In this document: positions 23,701 through 33,300 of the stretch, in pieces
Layout: each line of letters begins with the position of its first letter
Position numbering within the stretch: the stretch's first letter is position 1
From: Closterium sp. Naga37s-1
Lineage: Eukaryota > Streptophyta > Zygnematophyceae > Desmidiales > Closteriaceae
Assembly: GCA_947471745.1 (NCBI GenBank)
Contig: CANJKZ010000092.1
Span: 1,984,001-2,048,000 of the forward strand
Reading direction: 5' to 3'
Length of the DNA stretch: 64,000 nt
Made by a program: the position numbers and the translations under genes
The notes under the pieces: model-generated
Databases searched by the model: none
Told to the model about the DNA's origin: nothing
What the model saw: only the letters and a program-made list of their open reading frames with translations

Positions 23701-26700
23701 AAAATCAGGGAATTCGATGAGCAAAAGTTTTCGACCCTGCTCTCACCTGTTTGCAACACCATCACCCGCACTCCATATCACATACATCAGTCATCACCTG
23801 CACGTGTTTTCACCTGCACCAGTTACCACTTGCACAAGTTATCGCCTGCACCGATTATCACCTGCACCGGTTATCACCTGCACCGGTTATCACCTGCACG
23901 AGTTATCACCTGCACGAGTTATCACCTGCACGAGTTGTCACCTGCACCAGTTATCACCTGCACCAGTTATCACCTGCACCAGTTATCACCTGCACCAGTT
24001 ATCACCTGCCCCAGTTATCACCTGCACAAGTTATCACCTGCACCAGTTATCACCTGCACCAGTTATCACCTGCACGAGCTTGTCGAGTGTGTCCGCCAGA
24101 GTGCGCTCCTCGAGGTCCACATACACCCCCAGGTGCGGCTCAAAGCACGATGAGATGGCGCCCTGGAACTCAAACTGCCATGTGAGGGCGGGGGGGAGTG
24201 AGGGGCCGAGGCGGTAGCACATAGCAGGCAATGAGGAGTTGGAAGAGTGTGAGAGTCCTCTCCTTCAATGAGGAGTTGGAAGAGTGTGAGAGTCCTCTCC
24301 TCCAATGAGGAGTTGGAAGAGTGTGAGAGTGCTCTCCTCCAATGAGGAGTTGGAAGAGTGTGAGAGTGCTCTCCTCCAATGAGGAGTTGGAAGAGTGTGA
24401 GAGTGCTCTCCTCCAATGAGGAGTTGGAAGAGTGTGAGAGTGCTCTCCTCCAATGAGGAGTTGGAAGAGTGTGAGAGTGCTCTCCTCCAATGAGGAGTTG
24501 GAAGAGTGTGAGAGTGCTCTCCTCCAATGAGGAGTTGGAAGAGTGTGAGAGTGCTCTCCTCCACATCCCACCTACACCCCCCAGTGCGCCTCAAAGCACG
24601 GCGAGATGGCCCCCTGGAACTCAAACTGATGAAGCGAGGGGGAGGGAGCAAGGCAGCAGCACATAGCGGGCAAGGAGGAGTTGGAAAAATGAGACTGAAA
24701 TGAATGGATGATGGATAGGCGAAAACGTGAGCTGACCAATCACAAACCTACGGCATCAGGCTGGCCGGGCGAAAACAACAACCCAACTTGAACCAGCCCA
24801 GACCTGGTCTGACAGCGACAGTGGGCGACTAGTTTGAGTCTTGCCGGCTCGAGTTCGACTGGTGCTCAAGCCCCCTCCACACACACCCTCCTTGCTTCGT
24901 TCCCTCCCACTCTCTAAAAAGCTCTCCTGGCAAGCCCCCTCTCCCACACCTTCTTTCTTCCTCTCCCTGCTCCTCCCCTCCCTCCCTCCCGCCCGCCCAC
25001 CACACTGACCTCCACATCAGCGGCGCCAGCAGCAGCGGCGGCGGCGGCAGGGGTGGAGGAGGGCGAGGCAGCGGCCGCGGCAGGCGCGGGGGGGAAGCGC
25101 TTGGCCAGGTCGTCCTCAAACTCCAACGTGCGCTCCAACGCCTGCCAGCGGGTGGAGGGGAGGGGGAGGCGGAGGGGGAAGGGGGTGGGGGGAGGAGGTG
25201 GCATGGCGAGGACTAGCGGACGTGGCGAGGTGGCATGTGCAGCGAGGAGGGAAGAGAGTGCAGGAAAGAGGGACGGGTAAGAGATGCTGATTACTTGAGC
25301 ATGTTGGATCGATGCCACCGTGCTCTCAGAGTCAGTACACTCGTAGCTGGACTTCGCAAAGAGAAATCTTGTCTCCCTCAAACGCTACAAGCACCAGCTA
25401 GAATCAGCACCATTTAACTGCTATAACCTGCACCAGGTATGACCTGCACTGGGTATGACCTGCAAGAGAGTGGTGACATCGGGTCTGTCCTTGGATCCAT
25501 CAAGCTGCTCCTTCAACTGCGCCCTGCATGCTCCGTGCCACGCCATGCCAGACCATGCCATGCCATGCCATGCCATGCCATGCCATGCCATGCCATGCCA
25601 TGCCATGCCATGCCATGCCATGCCATGCCATCCCACACCATGCGAATGCACACATTCGAGGTGAGTGAGAAGGCCATTAGCAAGCAAGCACAATGGAAAA
25701 GGAATCACGAGAAGCAGGCGCAAGAGATTGCACGGGTAGCGTGGTTGCGGTGGGCCACACACAGCGACATCTAAGCTCATGCCCACCCATGCCACACAGC
25801 CACCCACCGGGTGATGCGGCAGAACTGCGAGCAGAGCAGGCGCTGCACGTGCCAGGCGGGTGGGAAGATGCGCCACACGTCCTCGTTCAGCTTCATCTGC
25901 CGCTTCACCCACACGTACCGCCTCTCCACCTTGTCCAACCGCGCCACATCTGGTAGGTGGGGAGGGGCCCAGGGAAGAGAGGGTGAGGGGGAGAGGGGGA
26001 GGAGAGAGGCAGTCACCCAGGGACGGCAGTGGGGCGGACAGAAGGGTGGCGCACGGTAATAGAGGCGCGAGTGGAAGAAAAGAAAACCCAACAATTTACA
26101 GAATGACCAAGTGAGAGTGGAAGGGAGCAGCACCGACCCGTGCCCTGGAAGATCTGCTGGTACTGACCCGTGCCCTGGAAGATCTGCTGGTACGCGGTGA
26201 GCTCCTTGCTGCACACGCTGCGCACGAGCTCGTCCCGCGCGTGCCCCTCGCCGTCCAGCGCCGCCACCACGAGACACGCGTCCGCCAGCTGCTGCATCAC
26301 CTGCCCGTTCTCCCTCATCACTGGCGTGCCCAGGCTGGGAGGGGGGAGAAGAGGTGCGGGGGGGGGGGGGAGGAGAAGGTGGGGCGGATGCAAGTGATGG
26401 GCAGCAGAAGCGAGGAGAGCAGTGAGCAGCAGTGATCCACAAGAGGCGCTCCAGGCACGTTTCGTGGCACGCATGCGCAGTGCAGAAAGCACAGCATGGC
26501 AGATGGGTGGACGATGCATAAGATAGCATGAGAGGGTACGCATGGAGCAACGGAAAGGCAAGCGTGTTGAACAAGAGCAATGCTGCAAGATGCACGTCAG
26601 CGCGTTGACGAGGCAGGGAGGGGGGGGGTGGGGGGGGGAGGGAAGGGAAGGGGGGATTGGCGGGACGTGGAGAAATCGGAGAAGATGTGCGAGTGAGGGC

Positions 26701-29479
26701 GGTGTGGAGCGCCATGAGCCATGTAGAGCAGACAAGCAGCAGGCACAAAGATACTGTGGAGAAGACCCAAAAGCAGTGGTTGATTGCATGGGGGCGCACG
26801 TGGAGAAGTCGGAGAAGATGTGGGACTTGAGCGTGGCGTTGAGCGCCGCCACCCGCCCCTGCAGCTCGGCGATCTTGGGGATGTCTCTGTACGCCTCAAA
26901 GTGCGCCAGTAGCTGTGTCACCGCCTGCAGGGAGGGGAGTGAAGAGGGTGGGGAGAGAGGGAGGGGGAAGGTTGGGCCATGGAGAGGAAGGTTGCGGTAG
27001 GGGAGGGAAAGAGGCATGGAGATGCGACGCACTTCGCATGGTTGGTGTGGGTTGAGGTGCGGTGCGGGCGAGTGAAGGAGGCCATGCCATGGTGAGCGAG
27101 GAAGGCATGTCAGGCGTGCTGTGTGCATGTAGGCGCAAGTGCGCAAATCTAAGGCAGGCAACGTAGCTCCCACGGTGAACAACGTGGCAGGCGAGGTGAA
27201 CAACGTGGCACACACAGGTGTGCTAAGGACGGGCGAGGATGGGGCGGAGGAGCAAAGCAAAGCGGAGGTGGAGGGACAGGCACGCAGGTGTGGGGTGGGA
27301 GGGGGTGGTAGGACAAAGGGCATGGCAGGGTGGGGGAGAGGGAGAGAAGGACAGGCCAACAGCTCCATTCTCAGGATCAGTCTTCCCACCCAGCCCAGAC
27401 AGGCCCCCCACTTGCACTCACTCGAGGCTTCCTAGACTCCCTTTGTTCTGTAAAGCTGTCACATGGCAAAACACTTACCATGCGGCCCCACAACCCCCTT
27501 GCCCACGCCACATCACACAACACCACTCCGAAGCACAGCACGGCACCCCACCTGCAGCTGGTCGGCAGCGTCGCGGTACTGGCGGTTGGCAGCCAGGGCC
27601 TGCAGACGATCCACCGCAAACACTGCCGGGGGGGAAGGGGAGGGGAAAGGTCGGCGGCATGCAGAGGCAAGGGACGGTTTGGATCATTCAGAACCAGAGG
27701 CGTACTGTACCCCCTCCCAGCATGAACCCGCCGGCATGCCATTTCCCCAGCATGCCAGCAGAGAGGCGTTCGTATGAGGCGCACCGAGCATGGCGAGGCG
27801 GTTGAGGGCGGTGATGGTGGCGGTGATGTGCTTCTTGGCGCAGTCGAGCTTCTTTATGTCGCGGCATATCTCCTGCACCATCACCTCGCTCTGCTCCGCC
27901 TTCGCCTTTATAGCCCTCATCTTCACCCACAGCTCCTGGGGGGGGGAGACGGGGTGGAGAAGGGGGAGGGGGAGGGGGAGGGGGAAGGGGGGAGAGATGC
28001 GCGGCGCATGGCAGGGGCGTTCCAGAGAGTAGAAGACAATGTTGGGGGAAGGCGGAGGAGAATGGGCAGAAAAGGAGGGTGGTGGGCAGCGCCACACGGG
28101 GCAGAGCGGTGTGGGGTGGGGGGGTGAGTTGATTATGGAAGCAACATGGGAGGACACATGCTTTCTCCCCTCCCATCCCATCCCCTCCCCTCCCCTCCCC
28201 TCCCCTCCCCTCCCCTCCCATCCCCTCCCACCCATCCCATCCCATCCCAGCCCAGCCCATCCCATCCCATCCCACCCATGCAATGGCATGCATGCATGCA
28301 CCCGAGGGCGCACCTCAATGGCGCGCATGGAGGCTGCCAGGTCGTCCTTGGCTTGCGACCCTGACGTGCTCTGCCATGCCATGCCATGCCATGCCATGCA
28401 AAAAAAATCGTATGCCATGACATGCATTATGCACCGCACATCACATGCCATGCCATTCACATGATGACATGCGACAGCATGTGATACGATAACATGCCAT
28501 GCCATGCCACGTAACGTAATGCACAACAGCTATGCATGTGAGTGAAAGCATGCATCTTTCATAGAACGCTGATAGTTGTTCGAATCAACCCGATGCCCAG
28601 ATGTGTCATCTCTTTCTATTCTGCCGCACTGGTTCAACTGCTGCCCTGTATGCTTCATCTGCTGTCCCATTATCCCCCCAGCTGCCCCGAATTCTTTCAT
28701 CAGCAGCTCTGAATGTTTCAGCTGCAGCCCACCCTGTTTGACCTGTCGTCCCACCAGCGTCGCCTTTTGTGTGCATCAGCTGCCCCAGGGCTGCCCAAAA
28801 CGTTTCATCAGCTGCCCAAACGTTTAATTAGCTGCCCAAACGACTGCCCAAACGTTTAAGCTACTGCCCAAACGTTGCCTCAACTGCCCAAACGTTTCAT
28901 TAGCTGCCCCTTTTCATTAGCTGCCTGATCAGCCGCCCAAACGTTTCATCAGCTGCCCAAACGTTTCATCAGCTGCCCGAACGTTTCATCAGCTGCCCCA
29001 GGGCTGCACCTGCTGGCGGATGGCTCACCTGCTGGCGGATGGCGAGGAGGATCTCGGCGTCGACGCGGCGGATGCGGTTCCTGAGCTTCTGGATGAGCGG
29101 ATCCACCGCCGCCAACGACGACTCTGCGGGGGGGAGGGGGGACGGGCGGCGAGGGCGGGGTGCGGGTTGGGGGAGAGGAAGGGGAGCATGGGTGCGGGTT
29201 GGGGGAGAGGAAGGGGAGCATGGGTGCGACGCGCAGCACGGCGACGGTGTGACGACGACCCCCGCCGCGGAACGCGAGTGGCTGCTGCGCTCGCTGGTTC
29301 TAACCGCGCTCGCCGCGGCGGGAGGGGTTCAGAATGGGGGGGGGAGCAGCACCGTTGGGGAAGAGGTGGTTGATGAAGTCGACGGTGTTGAACTCCGGCA
29401 TGTCCAACGACGCCGGCAGCCGCGCCGCCGCCACCGCCGTGCCGTGCGCCAGCGACTGGCTCTGCGGGTCGGCCGCCAT
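8769..29479 (-). CDS. VPS53: Vacuolar protein sorting-associated protein 53 (GARP/EARP subunit), 23 exons
   Basis: Subunit of the tether for endosome-to-Golgi vesicles. Exons (minus): 29479-29353, 29123-29029, 28370-28314, 27935-27785, 27622-27552, 26924-26800, 26334-26168, 25949-25808, 25523-25460, 25141-25010, 24174-24070, 23572-23513, 15627-15550, 15222-15127, 14627-14562, 14237-14160, 13644-13511, 13197-13104, 12722-12645, 11129-11067, 10648-10583, 9524-9429, 9176-8769. All introns are GT-AG and phases join; the total of 2553 nt gives 850 residues, near the plant length (about 830). Start is MAADPQSQS; stop TAG 8769-8771. Diagnostic motifs: [13 protein letters not shown] (exon 4), [10 protein letters not shown] (6), IFPPAWHV (8), ISSCFEPHL (11), [10 protein letters not shown] (15), [13 protein letters not shown] (17), FHFFLDK (18), FGPRYYA (19), [11 protein letters not shown] (21). 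The last exon has an Ala-rich insert before the conserved FRSLFNA end. The exon model is mine, from family resemblance and splice signals. Confidence 0.9.
9281..9378 (-). repeat. Two decayed copies of the exon 22 3' end inside intron 22
   Basis: Words matching the last bases of exon 22 (TGCGCACACTCGACCTCAAG, minus strand) recur at about 9343-9378 and, shorter, at about 9281-9310. Both are followed by ATATCCATTGGC rather than the true donor GTGAGC. These look like old versions of the junction duplications seen in other introns. Confidence 0.6.
9757..10582 (-). repeat. Intron 21 array: 32-bp monomer copied from the exon 21 end
   Basis: About 26 near-identical 32-bp units abut the exon 21 donor directly. 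In minus-strand sense each unit is GT followed by the last 30 nt of exon 21, including GCGCTGCTCAAG, so every unit recreates CTCAAG|GTGAG. The unit is almost wholly exonic coding sequence (the [10 protein letters not shown] codons). Because 32 is not a multiple of 3, splicing from a later copy would shift the frame by two each time. Variants are rare: one A for G near 10410 and two C for T near 10530-10565. Confidence 0.95.
10836..11066 (-). repeat. Intron 20 array: exon 20 donor copies separated by (ATGCC)n
   Basis: About five copies of a GCACTGGGGGGCC plus TCGTGAGTCATGCC block (minus sense) follow the true exon 20 donor at 11067. They are spaced 33-50 bp apart by ATGCC pentamers. Each copy holds GGCCTC|GTGAGT or GGCCTT|GTGAGT, which is the same 5' splice site. 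Confidence 0.9.
11362..12644 (-). repeat. Intron 19 array: 29-bp monomer carrying the exon 19 donor
   Basis: About 44 units of 29 bp, starting immediately at the exon 19 donor (12645). In minus sense each unit ends CCAGCAG and the next begins GTGATGCCC, copying the exon end CACAGCAG|GTGATGCC. Units differ mainly at one base (GCGGACATG versus GAGGACATG); the GAGG form clusters at the end far from the exon. It occupies 85% of intron 19. Confidence 0.95.
13727..13774 (-). pseudogene. Partial duplicate of VPS53 exon 17 with its own AG acceptor
   Basis: In intron 16, about 47 nt repeat the start of exon 17 (GAGGAGTTTTC...GCTGGCGGTGTTGCTGGC against GCTGGCAGTGCTGGTGGC). They are preceded by GGGCAG as an acceptor. 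The reading [15 protein letters not shown] resembles the true [15 protein letters not shown]. The copy has no matching downstream half or donor, so it is a decoy or dead exon fragment 80 bp upstream of the real one. Confidence 0.8.
15000..15126 (-). repeat. Intron 14 array: GGTGAGGCGCACGGGGG-type unit at the donor
   Basis: About six units of 19-20 bp begin at the exon 14 donor (15127). In minus sense each has AGGGTGAGGCG, echoing the true AAG|GTGAGGCG. The exon contribution is only a couple of bases, so this is a weaker example of the junction-derived pattern. Confidence 0.8.
15437..15549 (-). repeat. Intron 13 array: 16-bp monomer GTGAGCCCTCTTCCAG
   Basis: Seven perfect tandem 16-mers (minus sense) run from the exon 13 donor. 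The exon ends CTCTTCCAG and the intron begins GTGAGCC; each monomer restores CTCTTCCAG|GTGAGCC exactly. Confidence 0.95.
15790..23512 (-). repeat. Intron 12 mega-array: about 297 copies of a 26-bp junction monomer
   Basis: A 7.7-kb array fills nearly all of intron 12 and abuts the exon 12 donor at 23513. In minus sense the 26-mer is GTGGGAGGTGGGAGGGTA followed by GCTCAGAG, matching the exon 12 end GCTCCGAG|GTGGGAGGGT. Almost every unit therefore carries a donor-like GAG|GTGGGAG. Variants (CCACATCTG, CCCTCTCAC, CCCAACTCC, GAGGTACC on the plus strand) recur together. GAGGTACC lies near 17315, 17731, 18095, 18484, 20903 and 21320, spaced about 364-416 bp (14-16 units) within clusters, which indicates higher-order blocks. 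Two units are truncated (near 16185 and 23090). No ORF or spacer sequence interrupts it. Confidence 0.97.
23790..24069 (-). repeat. Intron 11 array: 16-bp monomer GTGATAACTGGTGCAG
   Basis: About 17 tandem 16-mers begin at the exon 11 donor (24070). The exon ends CTCGTGCAG|GTGATAAC and each monomer repeats GTGCAG|GTGATAAC. Divergence increases with distance from the exon: units near 23790-23850 carry several substitutions while those next to the exon are nearly perfect. Confidence 0.95.
24220..24560 (-). repeat. Intron 10 array: 37-bp monomer derived from exon 11 coding sequence
   Basis: About nine copies of a 37-bp unit. In minus sense the unit contains GGAGGAGAGCACTCTCACAC, which resembles the exon 11 segment GAGGAGCGCACTCTGG...GACACACTC. 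The array lies between the true exon 11 and the duplicate at 24561-24628, and runs on from that duplicate's 3' part. It appears to be an expansion of a degraded exon copy rather than of a donor. Confidence 0.85.
24561..24628 (-). pseudogene. Duplicate pseudo-exon of VPS53 exon 11 with premature stop
   Basis: The first 68 nt of exon 11 (TTTGAGTTCCAGGG...) are repeated with about 85% identity. They are preceded by a usable ATCAG acceptor and read [17 protein letters not shown]. The next codon is TAG where the true exon has TAT, so inclusion would end the protein. The copy then grades into the 37-bp array. Confidence 0.85.
25425..25459 (-). repeat. Intron 9 short array: two 16-bp donor copies
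   Basis: After the exon 9 donor (TTGCAG|GTCATACC) two further 16-mers, GTCATACCCAGTGCAG and GTCATACCTGGTGCAG, repeat the junction. A decayed third, GTTATAGCAG, follows. Confidence 0.85.
25548..25632. repeat. (ATGCC)n microsatellite near the intron 8 acceptor
   Basis: About 16 ATGCC pentamers lie 25 bp from the exon 9 acceptor. The same pentamer occurs beside exon 3's acceptor (about 28371-28400) and in the intron 20 array. Confidence 0.9.
26139..26198 (-). repeat. 30-bp direct duplication including the exon 7 donor
   Basis: Two exact 30-bp copies (minus sense, spanning CAGATCTTCCAGGGCACGG|GT) give two possible exon 7 ends, at 26168 or 26138. Both leave the same phase, so the second adds ten residues (a second [10 protein letters not shown]-type block). 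The first donor is GTCAGT, the second GTCGGT. Confidence 0.9.
28163..28270. repeat. (TCCCC)n/(TCCCA)n tract in intron 3
   Basis: About 20 pentamers switch from TCCCC to TCCCA, close to the exon 3 donor at 28314. Confidence 0.85.
28790..28995 (-). repeat. Intron 2 diverged tandem repeat, about 20-bp unit
   Basis: Around nine irregular copies of GGGCAGCTGATGAAACGTTT (minus sense) lie downstream of the exon 2 donor. The donor itself is duplicated once: CGCCAGCAG|GTGAGCCAT is followed 19 nt later by CGCCAGCAG|GTGCAG (29010-29029). Confidence 0.75.
29169..29232. repeat. Direct duplication in intron 1
   Basis: Two near-identical approximately 34-bp copies containing GGGGAGAGGAAGGGGAGCAT lie in tandem. 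They show no obvious relation to the exon 1 donor. Confidence 0.75.
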
Positions 29480-29639
29480 GGCGAGCGCGCGATGCGGAAG
29501 GCTCTACTCGGCGTGCGTCGGTGCGTGGTGGAGAAACGGAGCTAATTGCTAACGACGTTTGCGATTCGTGATGCGGCCTGGTGTGCATTGCGATTGCTAT
29601 CTGAAGGGTGCGGTGGTGGATGAGAGGGGAACGCGTGAG

Positions 29640-29969
29640 CTTTGGTGATTGTCGCGTGTTACCACGTGGTGGTTACAAATTTCAGTTGTGAAAAAAAAAA
29701 CACTTTTCCTTATCAGGCTTGTAGTGCATCACATACAACCCCAACTTTCGGAAGGACAGACTCTACCGACTTTCTCAGAGTGGCTGCCTCTCGTCGCCTT
29801 CGGTTTTCCATAGCCCAGTCCTGTACCCAACCTTGATCCTCGGACTTCCTGCTTAGCTATAATTGACCGTTGTATTGCAACGTTCATTGTATCGTCAGTT
29901 AAGTTGGTCATAGCTTCGGTATTCGTTAATTCCGTGCACTCTGTTTTACAGCTTGACACTTGGTATCAG
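29640..29969 (+). other. Possible LTR end and primer-binding site of an older plus-strand element
   Basis: The sequence ends ...CAGCTTGACA then CTTGGTATCAG, directly against the E1 LTR. TTGACA followed by TTGGTATCAGAGC is the usual end of a plant Copia LTR plus an initiator-Met tRNA primer site. The likely reading is that E1 inserted into that primer site. The left LTR boundary is not visible. It begins only about 160 bp upstream of the VPS53 ATG, so the VPS53 promoter must be short or lie within it. Confidence 0.35.
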
Positions 29970-30099
29970 TGTCAAGAAAGAGAGTACAGCGGAATGATTG
30001 AACTAGAAAGGGTTGGGGTACAAGTACTAACCCTGGAATGTGTTGTACCATATACGGTGTGCCCCACAATAGCCTAACAAGCACAATTGCAATTTGACA
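29970..30099 (-). repeat. E1 3' LTR (130 bp)
   Basis: It starts TGTCAAATTGC and ends TCTTGACA in the element's orientation. It shares GTGGGGCA, GGTACAACA, TACTTGTACC and TTCTAGT blocks with the LTRs of E2, E4, E7 and E8. Confidence 0.75.
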
Positions 30100-30340
30100 C
30101 GCCCCCATAGGCTAAGTGGGGGACAACAAGATGGTCACAAGACCAGTCAAGATAACCAAACAAGGCAAAGCTCAAGATGGATCTCAATATCACCATGCAG
30201 TCCGAGCACAAACAAGCGGCCACAAGGCCAGTTCACAGGCAGAGTTATAACAGCAATGGCAGTACACTGATCACAATGTAGCAAGTGAAAATATGCAGGT
30301 ATACAGATGTATGGCAGTGTACAACAGGGGCAAAGCTAGA

Positions 30341-33300
30341 TCAAGAGACAAGCAAGTGAGGCACAGTGGGCTCAAGCCCAAGAGCACTGCAGAAACGCTG
30401 ATGATCACCAGACCCGAAGGCCTTGGTGAAGATATCAGCAGTGTTGGCCTGTGAGGCCACGTAAGCAAGGCGAAGCTGACCACGCTGCTGCAGCTCTCGT
30501 GTGATTAAGTAACGAAGAGCAATGTGCTTCGTTCTGTGCTCCATTTTCTGCTCCCGACACAAGGCAATCATGGCCTTGTTTTTGACGTACAAAACTGGAG
30601 GAGAACGAGGCCGCTCACCCAAGTCAGTCAGCAAGTAGGTCAGCCAGCATAACTCCTGTGCACCTATAGCCCCAGCGTAGATCTCTGCCTCACAACTGGA
30701 ACTAGTTACAGAAGACGAGCGGGTGGACCTCCACGAGACAGAATCAGTGCCAAGACTGAAAGTGTCACCGTGTGACGAACACTGAGTCTCCTGGTCGTCT
30801 GCCCAAGAAGCGTCTGAGTGCCCAGTGAGCACAACTGGACCTTGTCCTCCAAGCACAAGCCCCATGCCTGATGTACTGCACAAGTAACGCAGTGCCCTCT
30901 GCGCAACCCTGTAGTGCTCATGGCGGTGCCTCCGGGTGCAACGTAGCGCGCCCGGATGCTGAGAGGGTACGCAAGGTCAGGTCGAGTGCATGTCATCAGG
31001 AACATGAGGCAGCCTACAAGCTATGGATACGGACCACTCGGACTCGTCCGAAGGTGGAGCTGAGAGCGAGTGGCGTGTAGGCAAAGGAGTGGGCTGTGGC
31101 GAGGAGAACTGAAAGCGGAAGTGCTGAAGGACCTGCTGCACCATGTGTGACTGAGTTAGAGTGATGATGTGCCGTGCTGTCCCAGTTGATCTGCAAGCCA
31201 AGATAGCTACGTAGCTCACCCAGGTCAGTGCAGGTGTGTCTCTTCTGCAGCTCCGCTTTCACACGAACTAGTGCCTCAGTGTGAGCAGTAGCAAAGACCA
31301 AGCCGTCGACGTACACGAGGACGTATAACGGCGGCAGAGAAGGGTCGGTGCGCAGAAAAAGCGATGGGTTATTAGTCGAAGGAGCAAAACGAAGAGCCGC
31401 AAGTGTCGTCCTCAATGTGTCGTGCCACTCACGGGGCGCCTGGCGTAGACCGTAGATTGGCCGACGAAGGCTCCACAAGGTACCCTCAGGAAACGACCCA
31501 GTGAAGCCAGGTAGGCAGCGCAGCCATATCTCCTCGTGAACGCTGCCCTGCAAGAAAGCTGTGGAAAAGTCGAGAGAGTGCAGCTCGTAGTCACGCTATG
31601 TTGCAACGTGTAGTAACACCTGAAGAGTGGTCATCTTTGGAGTGGGGGAGAAGGTCTGGAAGAAGTCGACCCCCTGCCGCTGACTGAAGCCTCGTGCAAC
31701 GTAACGCGCCTTGAAGGCAGGCAGAGAACCCGACGGCCGCTTCACCCTAAACATCCACATGCCATCGACTGTGTTCGCCCCACGAGGGGGAACTGCGTCG
31801 ATGTAGGTGCTTATGGACTTCCAGGAAGCCATATCTGCATCCATGTCTGTCTGCCACTGAGAGGAGTACTCACCCGTGATCGCCTCTACGTAAGAGCGCG
31901 GGGTCGGGATGTCCAGTGCATCCGGGTCCCCCTCAAGGGCAAGCATCATGGCAGCAAGATGAGGTACAGCAGCCGCAAAGCACTCGAGCTCAAACTGCCT
32001 GTCCTCAAGGACGTCACAGCCAAGGGCAAGCCCACCCCCGACGGGCGGAGTACGACAAACAGTGCGAACAGGCGAGGCAAGACGAGACGCAGGCCAACGA
32101 CGCTCAGTCAGGGAGTCTGTCAACTCAGTGTAAGGAGAAGGAGCAGACAGTGGGGATTCAGGCGGTAACTCTGTCTCAGACAGGTCAGGTGGTGGACACA
32201 GTAGAGGAGGAGTAAGACTAGTGGAAGACGGAAGACTGATAACCTGGCGAAGCGCCGAGTCAGATGGTGGCAGCGACGACTGCGGTTGGGGCCAAAAGAA
32301 CGGTCGCCGCTGCGGAGCACCCCCAGTACCAGTACCTCCAGTACCTCCAGCTCTAGCACCTCCAGAAACCCCAGCTCCAGGGCCTCCAGCACCAGCACCT
32401 CCAGCACCAGCACCTCCAGCACCAGCACCTCCAGCACCTCCAACTCCAGTACCTCCAACACCAGCACCTCCAGTACCTCCAGCTCCAGCACCTCCAGCAC
32501 CAGCGCTTCCAGGACCAGCACTCCCAGCAGCTTCAGCTCCAGTACCTCCAGCACCAGCACCTCCAGCTCCGCCACCGGAGCTGCCTCGTCGGACAACCCA
32601 CTCGCGAAGCTGCTGCGGCGAGAGAGTCCTCTGCCGACAAGACTGCTGCTGCTGTCCACCCCTTGACCCTCCAACAGGAGCACCCATGACTCCACCACCA
32701 CTAGAACGCTCAGCAACCCCAGAACCAGCACCCCCAAGTTCAGCACCCCCAGGCTCAGCACCCCCAGAATTAGCACCTCCAGCGTCAGCACCCGCAGAGT
32801 CCACACCTCCAGCGGCACCACCCCCAGCAACACCGGAGTCCACCGTAACAGGCGGCAAAGGTGGCGAAGACGGCCGAGGCTGAAAGCCAGGAGGGGTCCC
32901 CAAGCGTGGGGAGTGCCGAGAGGCCGCCGTGTCGTCAGTAGCAGGGTCACCCCCCTCAGCCGGGCCAGAGGTGTCTGAGGAGACCTCCAAAGGCTCAACC
33001 AAGGCAGATGGGTCGACCTGAGACACACCTGAGGGAGCAGGACGCTAGGGGGGGTGGGGGTCTACTGGAGGGTAACCTAGAACCAGGAAGAGTGGCGGGG
33101 GGACAGGAGACGACACGTGGGGGAAGAGACGGTAAGAGCTGACGGACTCGTCAAAGGTGACGCCCTGGGAGGATAGGACACGGCGCGTGGCAGGGTGGTA
33201 ATATTGTCACGGCGGAGCATCTGTGGGAAAGCCAAGGAAGACGCAGTGAATGGTGCGAGAAGAGAGCTTGCCTGTGGTAGTATCGCGGACAAGGGCAAGT

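Noticed and set aside
24066-24651. Minus-strand ORFs of 128-166 codons over the 37-bp array
   Set aside because: They read through the intron 10 array in three overlapping frames; only the exon 11 end of one frame is real coding sequence.
25777-27389. 340- and 458-codon minus-strand ORFs as separate genes
   Set aside because: They join VPS53 exons 6-8 with intervening introns; only segments bounded by GT-AG sites resemble VPS53.
31596-32883. Plus-strand Pro/Ala-rich ORFs within E1
   Set aside because: They are the antisense of the Gly/Ala-rich spacer between E1 integrase and RT.
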